A DNA stretch of 64,000 bases from Pseudomonas sp. B28(2017) (GCF_002113025.1 NZ_NEJH01000004.1:186001-250000), one strand, 5' to 3'; shown: positions 41,842 to 52,416, numbered from the stretch's first letter. Numbers and translations are program-made. The notes: generated by a model from the letters alone, not told the origin.

Positions 41842-43305
41842 TTAGCGCGGAAATGCTGGCGGGTTTACACCGGCCATGTCTTCCATCACGCGAACCACCT
41901 GGCAGCTGTAACCGAACTCGTTGTCGTACCAAACGTACAGAACAACGCGGTTATCCTGGGTGATGGTCGCTTCAGCGTCCACTACGCCTGCGTGGCGCGA
42001 GCCAACGAAGTCGGTGGATACCACTTCCTGGGAGCTCACGTAGTCGATCTGCTTGTGCAGTTCCGAGTGCATGGCCATCTGGCGCAGGTACTCGTTGATC
42101 TCTTCGCGAGTGGTGGCCTTTTCCAGGTTCAGGTTCAGGATGGCCATCGACACGTTCGGCGTAGGAACGCGAATCGCGTTGCCGGTCAGCTTGCCCTTGA
42201 GCACTGGCAGCGCCTTGGCGGCTGCGGTGGCGGCACCGGTCTCGGTGATTACCATGTTCAGCGGCGCGGCGCGGCCACGACGGCTGCCCTTGTGGAAGTT
42301 GTCGATCAGGTTCTGGTCGTTGGTGAACGAGTGAACGGTTTCGACGTGGCCGTTGACGATGCCGTACTTGTCGTTGACTGCCTTGAGCACCGGCACGATG
42401 GCGTTGGTGGTGCAGGAAGCCGCCGAGATGATCTTGTCGTCAGGGCTGATGTCGCCATGGTTGATGCCGTGCACGATGTTCTTCAGCGCGCCCTTGCCTG
42501 GTGCGGTGAGGATCACGCGGGCTGCGCCCGGGCAGGCCAGGTGCTGGCCCAGGCCGTCAGCGTCACGCCATACGCCGGTGTTGTCGACGATCAGCGCGTT
42601 TTCGATGCCGTACTGGGTGTAGTCGACTTCGGCCGGGCTCTTGGCGTAGATAACCTGGATCAGGTTGCCGTTGGCGGTGATGGTGTTGTTGGCTTCGTCG
42701 ATGGTGATAGTGCCATCGAACGGACCATGAACCGAGTCACGACGCAGCAGGCTGGCGCGCTTGACCAGGTCGTTCTCGGCGCCCTTGCGCACAACGATGG
42801 CGCGCAGGCGCAGGCCGTCGCCACCACCGGTTTTCTCGATCAGGATGCGTGCCAGCAGACGACCGATACGACCGAAGCCATACAGGACAACGTCGGTGCC
42901 TTTACGGGCGGAGGCGTTCTGCTGGCCAACCACGTCGGCCAACTCTTCACGGACGAACTGCTCGGCACTACGGCCATTGGCTTCGGCCTTGAATTTGCCC
43001 GCCAGCTTGCCCAGGTCTACCGAGGCGGCGCCGAGCTTGAGCTCGCTCATCGCCTTGAGCAGCGGGAATGTTTCGTGGACGGAGAGTTCGGTTTCGTCGG
43101 TCTGGCGATGACGGGCAAAGCGGTGCGCTTTGAGGATCGAAATCACCGAGCGGTTGATCAGGCTGCGGCCATAGATCGAGCTCACCACGTTGTTATTGCG
43201 GTAGAGCTGACCGATAAGCGGAATCATCGCTTCTGCGAGTGCTTCACGGTCGATCCATTCACCAAGACACTGGTCGGGCTTCTGAGTCACGGGAACCTTC
43301 CACAT
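41842..43305 (-). CDS. gap: Long-form glyceraldehyde-3-phosphate dehydrogenase
   Basis: 487 residues from the ATG at 43305 (MWKVPVTQKPDQCLGE); the longer frame to 43419 is unlikely. Residues ~1-125 are a helical extension absent from ordinary GapA. The NAD-binding domain starts at DVVLYGFGRIGRLLARIL. The catalytic motif is SAASCTTNAIVPVL, and the phosphate-binding region includes SRRGRAAPLNMVITETGAA. The C-terminus ends VWYDNEFGYSCQVVRVMEDM. This extended group is typical of pseudomonads, which keep other gap genes elsewhere. Direction (glycolytic or gluconeogenic) cannot be told from sequence. Confidence 0.95.
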   Translation of the reverse strand: MWKVPVTQKPDQCLGEWIDREALAEAMIPLIGQLYRNNNVVSSIYGRSLINRSVISILKAHRFARHRQTDETELSVHETFPLLKAMSELKLGAASVDLGKLAGKFKAEANGRSAEQFVREELADVVGQQNASARKGTDVVLYGFGRIGRLLARILIEKTGGGDGLRLRAIVVRKGAENDLVKRASLLRRDSVHGPFDGTITIDEANNTITANGNLIQVIYAKSPAEVDYTQYGIENALIVDNTGVWRDADGLGQHLACPGAARVILTAPGKGALKNIVHGINHGDISPDDKIISAASCTTNAIVPVLKAVNDKYGIVNGHVETVHSFTNDQNLIDNFHKGSRRGRAAPLNMVITETGAATAAAKALPVLKGKLTGNAIRVPTPNVSMAILNLNLEKATTREEINEYLRQMAMHSELHKQIDYVSSQEVVSTDFVGSRHAGVVDAEATITQDNRVVLYVWYDNEFGYSCQVVRVMEDMAGVNPPAFPR

Positions 43306-43668
43306 GTAGGGGCAGAAAAAAGGGGCTACATTATGCCGCCGAGTGACAGCGGTAGCAATGCGCGCCCGTCGTGCTTTACGTAACAAATCGACGTTCAAAA
43401 AAATCACGCCTCGCTCCAACCCAATAAAACCGGGGCTTTCAGCGCAGTCAATTTTTTGGAGCCAAAGTCTCGTTATCCGTAACCCTCCGTAACACTCGTT
43501 GTTTTTGCCACTACATATTCATTAATTTCAGGTAAAAAAGCGCAGAATTTTGTCTTTACCACTACATTTCGCCAAACCCGTGCTTTAGACACAGTCAGCA
43601 ACTGACAGGCGGCATCGTAGACCGCTACAATTACCGACTTTGTCGCAACGCTTGGAGCTCAACCTTCC
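43306..43668. other. Divergent promoter region of gap and mfd
   Basis: About 360 bases without a gene. It includes AT-rich segments (43500-43530, around CACTACATATTCATTAATTT) consistent with promoters for both directions. The motif CACTACAT occurs twice (43510-43517 and 43560-43567). Nothing else was recognised. Confidence 0.5.
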
Positions 43669-46600
43669 GTGCCCGTTCTGCGTCTACCGCTTCTCCCTGC
43701 CGCGGCAGGTAAACAGCACTGGGGCAACCTGCCCGGTGCCGCCCTGAGCCTGGCCATTGCCGAGGCCGCCAGCGCTGCCAAGCGCTTTACCCTGCTACTG
43801 ACCGCCGACAGCCAAAGTGCCGAACGGCTGGAACAGGAGCTGGGTTTCTTCGCCCCGGATTTGCCCGTATTGCACTTTCCCGACTGGGAAACCCTGCCCT
43901 ACGACCTGTTCTCGCCGCACCAGGACATTATTTCCCAGCGCATCGCCAGCCTGTATCGGCTGCCGGAACTGAGCCATGGCGTGCTGGTGGTGCCGATCAC
44001 GACCGCCCTGCATCGCCTTGCACCGACCAGGTTCCTGCTCGGCAGCAGCCTGGTGCTGGACATCGGCCAGAAGCTCGACGTCGAGCAAATGCGCACCCGG
44101 CTTGAAGCCACGGGTTATCGCTACGTCGATACGGTATATGAGCACGGCGAGTTCACCGTTCGCGGCTCGCTGATCGATCTGTTCCCGATGGGCAGCAAGC
44201 TGCCGTATCGCATCGACCTGTTCGACGACGAGATCGAAACCCTGCGCACCTTCGACCCGGAGAACCAGCGTTCCATCGACAAGGTCGACTCGGTCAAATT
44301 GCTGCCGGCCAAGGAGTTCCCGCTACAGAAAGAAGCGGTCACCCGTTTCAAGTCGCGCTTTCGTGAGCGTTTTGACGTCGACTTCCGCCGCAGCCCGATC
44401 TTCCAGGACTTGAGCAGCGGGATTACTCCAGCCGGCATCGAGTACTACCTGCCGCTGTTTTTCGAAGAAACCTCGACGCTGTTCGATTACCTGCCCCAGG
44501 ACACGCAAGTGTTTTCCCTGCCGGGCATCGAGCAAGCCGCGGAAAACTTCTGGAACGACGTGCGCAATCGCTATGAAGAACGCCGCGTCGACCCGGCCCG
44601 TCCTTTATTGCCGCCGGACGAATTGTTCCTGCCGGTAGAGGATTGCTTTGCCCGCCTCAAAAGCTGGCCGCGCATTGTTGCCAGCCAGCAGGACGTGGAG
44701 CCCGGCGTCGGCCGCGAACGTTTTCCGGCGCAGCCGCTGCCGAACCTGGCCATCGAAGCCAAGGCCACGCAGCCGATGGCGGCACTGGCAGAGTTCCTCG
44801 ACCAGTTCCCCGGCCGCGTGTTGTTTACCGCCGAATCCGCAGGCCGCCGCGAAGTGCTGCTGGAACTGCTGGAACGCCTGAAGCTGCGACCGAAAACCGT
44901 CGACAGCTGGCCGGACTTTGTCGCCGGCAAGGAGCGCCTGGCGATTACCATCGCGCCACTCGATGAAGGCCTGCAGCTCGACGACCCGGCCCTGGCGCTG
45001 GTTGCCGAAAGCCCGCTGTTCGGCCAACGCGTGATGCAGCGTCGCCGCCGCGAAAAGCGCGCCGACGCCAACAACGATGCCGTCATCAAGAACCTCACCG
45101 AGCTGCGCGAAGGTGCGCCGGTGGTGCATATCGACCACGGTGTCGGCCGCTACCTGGGCCTGGCGACCCTGGAAATCGACAACCAGACCGCAGAATTCCT
45201 CGCCCTGGAATACGCCGAAGGCGCCAAGCTGTATGTGCCGGTGGCCAACCTGCACCTGATCGCCCGCTACACCGGCAGCGACGATGCCCTGGCCCCGCTG
45301 CACCGCCTCGGCTCCGAGACCTGGCAGAAAGCCAAGCGCAAGGCCGCCGAACAGGTTCGCGACGTCGCCGCCGAGTTGCTCGACATCTATGCACGCCGTG
45401 CAGCCCGTGAAGGCTACGCCTTCGCCGATCCGAAAGCCGACTACGCCACCTTCAGCGCCGGTTTCCCGTTTGAAGAAACCCCGGACCAGCAAAACACCAT
45501 CGAAGCGGTGCGCGACGATATGCTCGCGCCCAAGCCCATGGATCGCCTGGTGTGCGGCGACGTTGGCTTCGGCAAGACTGAAGTGGCGATGCGCGCCGCG
45601 TTCATTGCCGTGCATGGCGGCAGGCAAGTGGCGATCCTGGTGCCGACCACCCTGCTCGCCCAGCAGCACTACAACAGTTTCCGCGACCGCTTCGCCGACT
45701 GGCCGGTGACCGTGGAAGTGATGAGCCGCTTCAAGTCGGCCAAGGAAGTCAACGCGGCAGTCGCGGACCTGGCCGAAGGCAAGATCGACATCGTCATCGG
45801 CACGCACAAGCTGCTGCAGGACGACGTCAAAATCAAAAACCTGGGCCTTGTGATCATCGACGAGGAACACCGCTTCGGCGTACGCCAGAAAGAACAGCTC
45901 AAGGCGCTGCGCAGCGAAGTCGACATCCTGACCCTGACCGCCACGCCGATTCCGCGCACGCTGAACATGGCGGTGTCGGGCATGCGCGACCTGTCGATCA
46001 TCGCCACACCACCGGCCCGTCGCCTGTCGGTACGCACCTTCGTCATGGAGCAGAACAAGAGCACGGTTAAAGAGGCCTTGCTGCGTGAATTGCTGCGCGG
46101 CGGTCAGGTCTACTACCTGCACAACGATGTGAAGACCATCGAGAAATGCGCCGCCGACCTCGCCGAGCTGGTACCGGAAGCACGAATCGGCATCGGTCAC
46201 GGGCAGATGCGCGAACGCGAACTCGAACAGGTGATGAGCGACTTCTACCACAAGCGCTTCAACGTGCTGATCGCCTCGACCATCATCGAAACCGGCATCG
46301 ACGTACCGAGCGCCAACACCATCATCATCGAGCGTGCCGACAAGTTCGGCCTGGCACAGTTGCACCAGTTGCGCGGCCGGGTCGGACGCAGCCACCACCA
46401 GGCGTACGCCTACCTGCTGACGCCACCGCGCCAGCAAATCACCCCGGACGCGGAAAAGCGCCTGGAAGCGATTGCCAACACCCAGGACCTCGGCGCGGGC
46501 TTCGTGCTCGCCACCAACGACCTGGAAATCCGTGGTGCCGGCGAACTGCTCGGTGACGGCCAGAGCGGGCAGATCCAGGCCGTCGGTTTCACGCTGTACA

Positions 46601-47118
46601 TGGAAATGCTCGAGCGCGCAGTGAAGTCGATCCGCAAGGGCGAGCAGCCGAACCTCGATCAACCGCTAGGCGGTGGCCCGGAAGTCAACTTGCGGGTACC
46701 GGCGCTGATTCCGGAAGACTACCTGCCGGATGTCCACGCCCGCCTGATTCTCTACAAGCGCATTGCCTCGGCCACCGATGAGGACGGCCTCAAGGATTTG
46801 CAGGTGGAGATGATCGATCGTTTCGGCCTGTTGCCGGAACCGACCAAGAACCTGATCCGCATCACTGCATTGAAGTTGCAGGCCGAGCAACTGGGCATCA
46901 GGAAAGTCGATGGCGGCCCCCAGGGCGGTCGCGTCGAGTTCGCCGCACAGACGCCGGTCGACCCGCTGACCCTGATCAAGCTGATCCAGAGCCAGCCAAA
47001 ACGCTACAAGTTCGAAGGCGCCACGATGTTCAAGTTCATGGTTCCGATGGAGCGCCCGGAAGAGCGCTTTAATACTGTAGAGGCGCTTTTCGAGCGCCTC
47101 GTTCCGACAACTGCTTGA
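43669..47118 (+). CDS. mfd: Transcription-repair coupling factor Mfd
   Basis: 1149 residues, GTG start. Domain order: UvrB-like N-terminal module (FTLLLTADSQSAERLEQEL, DLPVLHFPDWETLPYDLFSPHQDI), RNA-polymerase-interaction domain around VVHIDHGVGRYLGLATLEI, then the RecG-like translocase with Walker A CGDVGFGKTEVAMRAAF, DEEH box VIIDEEHRFGVRQKEQLK, TATPIPRTLNMAVSGMRD and motif VI QLRGRVGRSHHQAYAYLL, and the C-terminal domain. It displaces stalled RNA polymerase and recruits UvrA. Full length. Confidence 0.98.
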   Translation: MPVLRLPLLPAAAGKQHWGNLPGAALSLAIAEAASAAKRFTLLLTADSQSAERLEQELGFFAPDLPVLHFPDWETLPYDLFSPHQDIISQRIASLYRLPELSHGVLVVPITTALHRLAPTRFLLGSSLVLDIGQKLDVEQMRTRLEATGYRYVDTVYEHGEFTVRGSLIDLFPMGSKLPYRIDLFDDEIETLRTFDPENQRSIDKVDSVKLLPAKEFPLQKEAVTRFKSRFRERFDVDFRRSPIFQDLSSGITPAGIEYYLPLFFEETSTLFDYLPQDTQVFSLPGIEQAAENFWNDVRNRYEERRVDPARPLLPPDELFLPVEDCFARLKSWPRIVASQQDVEPGVGRERFPAQPLPNLAIEAKATQPMAALAEFLDQFPGRVLFTAESAGRREVLLELLERLKLRPKTVDSWPDFVAGKERLAITIAPLDEGLQLDDPALALVAESPLFGQRVMQRRRREKRADANNDAVIKNLTELREGAPVVHIDHGVGRYLGLATLEIDNQTAEFLALEYAEGAKLYVPVANLHLIARYTGSDDALAPLHRLGSETWQKAKRKAAEQVRDVAAELLDIYARRAAREGYAFADPKADYATFSAGFPFEETPDQQNTIEAVRDDMLAPKPMDRLVCGDVGFGKTEVAMRAAFIAVHGGRQVAILVPTTLLAQQHYNSFRDRFADWPVTVEVMSRFKSAKEVNAAVADLAEGKIDIVIGTHKLLQDDVKIKNLGLVIIDEEHRFGVRQKEQLKALRSEVDILTLTATPIPRTLNMAVSGMRDLSIIATPPARRLSVRTFVMEQNKSTVKEALLRELLRGGQVYYLHNDVKTIEKCAADLAELVPEARIGIGHGQMRERELEQVMSDFYHKRFNVLIASTIIETGIDVPSANTIIIERADKFGLAQLHQLRGRVGRSHHQAYAYLLTPPRQQITPDAEKRLEAIANTQDLGAGFVLATNDLEIRGAGELLGDGQSGQIQAVGFTLYMEMLERAVKSIRKGEQPNLDQPLGGGPEVNLRVPALIPEDYLPDVHARLILYKRIASATDEDGLKDLQVEMIDRFGLLPEPTKNLIRITALKLQAEQLGIRKVDGGPQGGRVEFAAQTPVDPLTLIKLIQSQPKRYKFEGATMFKFMVPMERPEERFNTVEALFERLVPTTA

Positions 47119-47128
47119 AGGACGCCGC

Positions 47129-47707
47129 ATGCGCCTGTTTCGCTCACTGACCTTGCTGACCCTGTTGATGCCGGCACTGGTTGCACCTACGGCATTTGCC
47201 GATGACCTGTATCAGGTCGAAATGATTCTGGTCCGTCAAAACGCCGTGCCGGCGATTGTCAGCCGCGCTGCGCCGGAAGACTGGGCGGCTGGCGCCCAAC
47301 CCGTCAGCCCCGACAGCCTGCGCACGCCGAGCCTCAATGGCGAAGTGGAAAAACTCACGGCCAGCAATCAATACGAGGTATTGCTGCACAAAGCCTGGCA
47401 ACAAAACCTGGGCGAGGAAGCCACCAAAGTCGCGATCAGCGACGGCAAAGAACAGTTCGGCCAATTTCCGATCGAGGGCACCCTGAACATGAAACTGGGG
47501 CGCTTCACCGACGTCGACGCCGATTTCTGGGTCAACCAGATAAACGTCGACGGCCTGGTCACCGCCAGCGAACGCCTCAAGACAGAAAGCCATACCAAAA
47601 ACGGACAGCTGAACTTCCTCGACGCTGGCCACCTCGGCCTGCTGATCAAGATCACCTCGCTGACCGCCCCAGCCCCCCGAGCAGCTCCCGAAGAAATTCC
47701 GGACTGA
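47129..47707 (+). CDS. csiV: CsiV-family peptidoglycan-binding protein
   Basis: 192 residues behind GAAGGACGCCGC, 10 bases after mfd. Signal peptide MRLFRSLTLLTLLMPALVAPTAFA. DLYQVEMILVRQNAV at the mature N-terminus is typical of the CsiV family, followed by the variable middle, then TLNMKLGRFTDVDADFWVNQI, SHTKNGQLNFLDAGHLGLLIKITSL and a Pro/Ala-rich end. CsiV (first described in Vibrio) is a periplasmic protein that assists a peptidoglycan endopeptidase system. The family match is moderate because such small periplasmic proteins diverge fast. Confidence 0.75.
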   Translation: MRLFRSLTLLTLLMPALVAPTAFADDLYQVEMILVRQNAVPAIVSRAAPEDWAAGAQPVSPDSLRTPSLNGEVEKLTASNQYEVLLHKAWQQNLGEEATKVAISDGKEQFGQFPIEGTLNMKLGRFTDVDADFWVNQINVDGLVTASERLKTESHTKNGQLNFLDAGHLGLLIKITSLTAPAPRAAPEEIPD

Positions 47708-47711
47708 TCCT

Positions 47712-50405
47712 ATGTCCGCGACCCTGAGCAAACCCCTGGCACCGTCCTGGGTCAGCCGATTCAAGGAACAGAGCCTGGAGCGCGGCCGCCGCTACGCGCT
47801 GGAGAATCGTGTCAGGATCGTTGAAGCCGGTGATGCCACGATCATCGCCGCCTGCGAAGGCTCTGGCGGTAACGTTTACCGTCAGACCATTCGCCTGCGC
47901 GAGTCAGCCAAGGGCACTCTGCTGATGGTCGACGCCACATGCTCCTGCCCGGTCCACAACAACTGCAAACATTGCGCAGCGGTACTCCTGCAAGTGCAGG
48001 AAACCCTCGACTACCCCGCCGCCGCCAAAGACGCCGAACTCCTGGAAAAACTCCAGGCTGTCCTGGAAGACCGCAGCCCGAAAGCCCCGCCACAAGTGTT
48101 GGTGGACAATGTGCAGCCCGTCCCGCGCCTGTGGCTGGCCAGCATCGAGTTCAGCGCGTTCGAACCGCGCAACGGTCGAATGCAGCGTTACATTCAGCAT
48201 CGCGCGGCGCTGTCTTTCAGTTACCTGGACGAATACGTTTCCGGCCAGAAAAACGCCGACATCCTGATTCGTCAGGAAACCCAGACGCTGCGGATAAAAC
48301 GCCACCCGGAAGTGGAACAGTCCTACCGGGAACAGCTGCGCATCCTCGGCTTCAAAGTGGCCACCCGGCAAAGCAAGGCCTTGCCGGAAAGTGCCGGCGA
48401 GCTGTTCGAGATGGTCAATGACAGCGCCTGGCTGACCTTTACCCTCAATGAACTGCCGAAGTTGCGCACCCAGGGCTGGGAATTGCAGATCGACGAGGAC
48501 TTCGGTTTCGACCTGACGGCGGTAGACGACTGGTACGCCACGGTCGAGCAGGTACCGGAGCGCGACTGGTTCGATCTGGAACTGGGGATCATCGTCAACG
48601 GCGAACGCCTGAGCCTGTTGCCGATCCTGCTCAACCTGATGCGCTCCCACACCGAAATCCTCAACCCGGAACGCCTTGCCCGACGACGCGACGACGAGCT
48701 GATCCTGGTCAATATCCCCAATCGCCCGAACTCCGAACACGGCCCGCTGCAGGTCGCCCTGCCCTTCGGCCGCTTGAAGCCGGTGCTGGCAACCCTTGGC
48801 GAGTTCTACCTGCAGGAGCCTGGCGAAACCACGCTACGCCTGAGCAAGGCCGATGCCACGCGCCTGAACCCGCTGGAAGACATGTCATTGCTCTGGGAGG
48901 GTGGAGAGCAGATCCGCACCTTTGCCCAGCGCCTGCGCGACATCAAGGACCACACGGCCGCCGCCCCGGACGGCCTGAATGCGACGCTGCGTCCGTATCA
49001 GCTCGAAGGCTTGAGCTGGATGCAATCACTGCGACAGCTGGAAGTGGGCGGAATTCTCGCGGACGACATGGGCCTGGGCAAAACCCTGCAGACACTGGCG
49101 CACGTTCTGAGCGAGAAAAACGCCGGCCGCCTCGATCGGCCGTGCATGGTCGTGATGCCGACCAGCCTGATCCCTAACTGGCTCGACGAAGCGGCGCACT
49201 TTACGCCGCAGCTCAAAGTACTGGCGCTGTACGGTGCCAGCCGCAAAAAGCACTTCGACAAGCTGGCTGATTACGACCTGATCCTGACCACCTATGCGCT
49301 GCTGCCCAAGGATGTCGAACGCCTCGCGGCGCAGCCCTTGCACATACTGGTGCTGGATGAAGCGCAATACATCAAGAACCCCGGCAGCAAGGCCGCCCAG
49401 GCTGCCCGCGAGCTCAATGCCCGGCAGCGTCTGTGCCTGAGCGGCACACCGCTGGAAAACCATCTCGGCGAACTGTGGTCGCTGTTTCACTTCCTCCTGC
49501 CCGGCTGGCTGGGCGACGTCAAAAGCTTCAACCGCGATTACCGCGTGCCGATTGAAAAACGCACCAGCGAGGTCAGGCTTCAGCACCTCAACGGCCGGAT
49601 CAAGCCGTTCCTGCTGCGCCGCACCAAGGAACAGGTGGCCACCGAGTTGCCACCGAAAACCGAGATCATCCACTGGGTCGAGCTCAACGAGGCCCAACGC
49701 GATGTCTACGAAACCATGCGCTTGGCCATGGACAAGAAAGTCCGCGACGAAATCACCCGCAAAGGCGTGGCCCGCAGCCAGATCATCATTCTGGAAGCGC
49801 TGCTCAAGCTGCGCCAGGTGTGCTGCGATTTGCGCCTGGTCAACGAGGCGACCCTGCCAAGCCGTGGCAGCACGTCAGGCAAGCTCGACAGCCTGATGGA
49901 AATGCTCGAGGAACTGTTCGAGGAAGGTCGGCGGATCCTGCTGTTCTCCCAGTTCACTTCAATGCTGTCGCTGATCGAAGACGAACTGAACAAACGCGGC
50001 GTGGCCTACGCCCTGCTGACCGGCCAGACCCGTGACCGCCGAACACCCGTGAAGGAATTCCAGAGCGGCAAGCGGCAGATTTTTCTGATCAGCTTGAAGG
50101 CCGGTGGAGTGGGCCTGAACCTGACCGAAGCGGACACTGTGATTCATTACGACCCGTGGTGGAACCCGGCGACGGAAAACCAGGCGACCGACCGGGCGTA
50201 TCGCATCGGCCAGGAGAAGCCGGTGTTCGTGTACAAAATGATTGCGCGCGGCACGGTGGAAGAAAAGATTCAGCACCTGCAAAAGGAAAAATCCGACCTC
50301 GCGGCCGGCGTGCTGGATGGGCGCAAGGCTGGGGACTGGAAACTGCAGAGCGATGATATCGAGGCGCTGTTTGCGCCGCTGCCGAAAAACCTCGAAAAAC
50401 GCTGA
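47712..50405 (+). CDS. SWIM-zinc-finger SNF2-family helicase
   Basis: 897 residues, starting 4 bases after the CsiV stop. The N-terminus has a SWIM finger with the ligands in CSCPVHNNCKHCAAVLL (CxCx4-6CxH type). A middle region precedes the SNF2 ATPase: motif I ILADDMGLGKTLQTLA, MPTSLIPNWLDEA, DEAQYIKNPGSKAAQAA (DEAQ box), LSGTPLENHLGELWSLF, FLLRRTKEQV, and in the second RecA lobe ILLFSQFTSMLSLIEDEL, SLKAGGVGLNLTEADTVIHYDPWWNPATENQATDRAYRIGQ. It translocates on DNA and probably remodels nucleoprotein; the biological role is unknown. I do not recall it between the mfd and mtiP genes of PAO1. Confidence 0.9.
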   Translation: MSATLSKPLAPSWVSRFKEQSLERGRRYALENRVRIVEAGDATIIAACEGSGGNVYRQTIRLRESAKGTLLMVDATCSCPVHNNCKHCAAVLLQVQETLDYPAAAKDAELLEKLQAVLEDRSPKAPPQVLVDNVQPVPRLWLASIEFSAFEPRNGRMQRYIQHRAALSFSYLDEYVSGQKNADILIRQETQTLRIKRHPEVEQSYREQLRILGFKVATRQSKALPESAGELFEMVNDSAWLTFTLNELPKLRTQGWELQIDEDFGFDLTAVDDWYATVEQVPERDWFDLELGIIVNGERLSLLPILLNLMRSHTEILNPERLARRRDDELILVNIPNRPNSEHGPLQVALPFGRLKPVLATLGEFYLQEPGETTLRLSKADATRLNPLEDMSLLWEGGEQIRTFAQRLRDIKDHTAAAPDGLNATLRPYQLEGLSWMQSLRQLEVGGILADDMGLGKTLQTLAHVLSEKNAGRLDRPCMVVMPTSLIPNWLDEAAHFTPQLKVLALYGASRKKHFDKLADYDLILTTYALLPKDVERLAAQPLHILVLDEAQYIKNPGSKAAQAARELNARQRLCLSGTPLENHLGELWSLFHFLLPGWLGDVKSFNRDYRVPIEKRTSEVRLQHLNGRIKPFLLRRTKEQVATELPPKTEIIHWVELNEAQRDVYETMRLAMDKKVRDEITRKGVARSQIIILEALLKLRQVCCDLRLVNEATLPSRGSTSGKLDSLMEMLEELFEEGRRILLFSQFTSMLSLIEDELNKRGVAYALLTGQTRDRRTPVKEFQSGKRQIFLISLKAGGVGLNLTEADTVIHYDPWWNPATENQATDRAYRIGQEKPVFVYKMIARGTVEEKIQHLQKEKSDLAAGVLDGRKAGDWKLQSDDIEALFAPLPKNLEKR

Positions 50406-50429
50406 GATTTGCAGCGCTTGGCAGACCGC

Positions 50430-50520
50430 TTTCGCGCGCAGGCTCGCTCCCACAAGACCCGTGCCGCACACAAACTCTGCGTACGCCATCGAACCTGTGG
50501 GAGCGAGCCTGCTCGCGAAG
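50430..50520. repeat. REPIN after the SNF2 gene
   Basis: TTCGCGCGCAGGCTCGCTCCCACA at 50431-50454 (in two halves) and the inverse CTGTGGGAGCGAGCCTGC at 50495 running to TCGCGAAG at 50520. It lies between convergent genes. Confidence 0.88.
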
Positions 50521-50545
50521 GGGTCGACTCGGTAGCGAGCCGGAC

Positions 50546-51295
<750 letters not shown>

Positions 51296-52306
51296 TTAAT
51301 CAATCAATTGAGCTTCTTTGAGCGCGCCGACAGCGGTCAACCAGCGCGGGTCCTGACGGTATTCGGTGTTGGCGAACGACTGGCCGCGCATCCGCGCAAT
51401 ACGCTCGGATGGCTTGACCTTCAGCCGCTGGGCAGCGCTCAGGGCGAGCTCGGCTGCCGCACGGTCGTTGCACACCAGGCCCATGTCGCAACCGGCAGTC
51501 AGTGCGGCCTCGATTCGACTGGCGGCATCGCCGACCACGTGAGCCCCCGCCATGGACAAGTCATCACTGAAAATCACTCCGTCGAATTGCAACTCGCCAC
51601 GCAGGATTTCCTGCAACCAGCGACGGGAAAAACCGGCCGGCTGGGCGTCGACTTGTGGATAGATCACATGGGCAGGCATGACCGCAGCCAATTGCTTGCT
51701 CAATCTGGCAAACGGCACCAGATCGTTGGCGCGGATCTCATCGAGACTGCGTTCGTCGTTGGGGATCGCGACGTGGGAATCAGCCTCGGCCCAGCCATGG
51801 CCAGGGAAATGCTTGCCAGTAGCAGCCATCCCGGCGCTGTTCATGCCGCGGATGAATGCTCCAGCGAGCAAGGCCGCGCGCTCGGGATCACCTTCGAACG
51901 AACGAGTGCCGACAACGGCGCTACGCTGGTAATCGAGGTCGAGCACCGGGGCGAAACTCAAGTCCAGGCCAACGGCCAATACTTCGGTCGCCATGATCCA
52001 GCCGCACTGCTCGGCCAGGTATTCGGCGTTCGGGTTGTCGGCAATGGCACGCATGGCGGGCAACCGCACGAAACCCTGACGCAGGCGCTGCACGCGACCG
52101 CCCTCTTGATCCACCGCCAACAGCAGGTCGGGACGAATGGCGCGAATAGCTGCACTCAGCTCTCGCACTTGCCGCGGATGCTCGATGTTACGGGCAAAGA
52201 TGATCAAGCCACCCACTTCGGGCTGGCGCAACAATTGGCGATCTTCGGCCGTCAGCCAGGTACCGGCGACGTCCACCATCAACGAGCCTTGCAAGCCAGC
52301 AGTCAT
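51296..52306 (-). CDS. nagZ: Beta-N-acetylhexosaminidase NagZ
   Basis: 336 residues from the ATG at 52306 behind ATCAAGGAAAAACT. GH3 family: EVGGLIIFARNIEHPRQ, LLAVDQEGGRVQRLRQGFVRLPAM, DLSFAPVLDLDYQ, GTRSFEGDPERAALLAGAFIRGMNSAGMAATGKHFPGHGWAEADSHVAIP (catalytic His loop KHFPGHG) and VIFSDDLSMAGA with the nucleophile Asp. No signal peptide: it works in the cytoplasm, removing GlcNAc from anhydromuropeptides during wall recycling and producing the signal for AmpC induction. Its ATG overlaps the stop of a small upstream ORF (ATGA). Confidence 0.96.
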   Translation of the reverse strand: MTAGLQGSLMVDVAGTWLTAEDRQLLRQPEVGGLIIFARNIEHPRQVRELSAAIRAIRPDLLLAVDQEGGRVQRLRQGFVRLPAMRAIADNPNAEYLAEQCGWIMATEVLAVGLDLSFAPVLDLDYQRSAVVGTRSFEGDPERAALLAGAFIRGMNSAGMAATGKHFPGHGWAEADSHVAIPNDERSLDEIRANDLVPFARLSKQLAAVMPAHVIYPQVDAQPAGFSRRWLQEILRGELQFDGVIFSDDLSMAGAHVVGDAASRIEAALTAGCDMGLVCNDRAAAELALSAAQRLKVKPSERIARMRGQSFANTEYRQDPRWLTAVGALKEAQLID

Positions 52307-52416
52307 AGTTTTTCCTTGATAACAGAAAACTCGTCCCACACGAATTCGCCGCCAGGGGCTGTGCCCGGCAGGTCGGCGGTATCAATGGGAAACGGGTTCA
52401 GAACGAGAGTCGGCAT
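52303..52416 (-). CDS. Candidate 37-residue ORF translationally coupled to nagZ
   Basis: Between psrA and nagZ on the minus strand an ATG at 52416 opens MPTLVLNPFPIDTAD... through GGEFVWDEFSVIKEK, and its TGA overlaps the nagZ ATG. The composition is protein-like and high-GC codons are used throughout. No Shine-Dalgarno is obvious. The family is not recognised. The tight ATGA coupling is the main support. Confidence 0.5.
   Translation of the reverse strand: MPTLVLNPFPIDTADLPGTAPGGEFVWDEFSVIKEKL

Noticed and set aside
41992..43383. Long open frames opposite gap, sthA and the lol genes (41992-43383, 39176-40504, 34294-35412, 36506-37516)
   Set aside because: All are opposite well-identified genes and have no family features.
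44605..46662. 685-codon open frame on the minus strand inside mfd
   Set aside because: It is an antisense shadow of the GC-rich mfd coding sequence. The translated protein has no recognisable domain, and mfd itself is complete with all its motifs.
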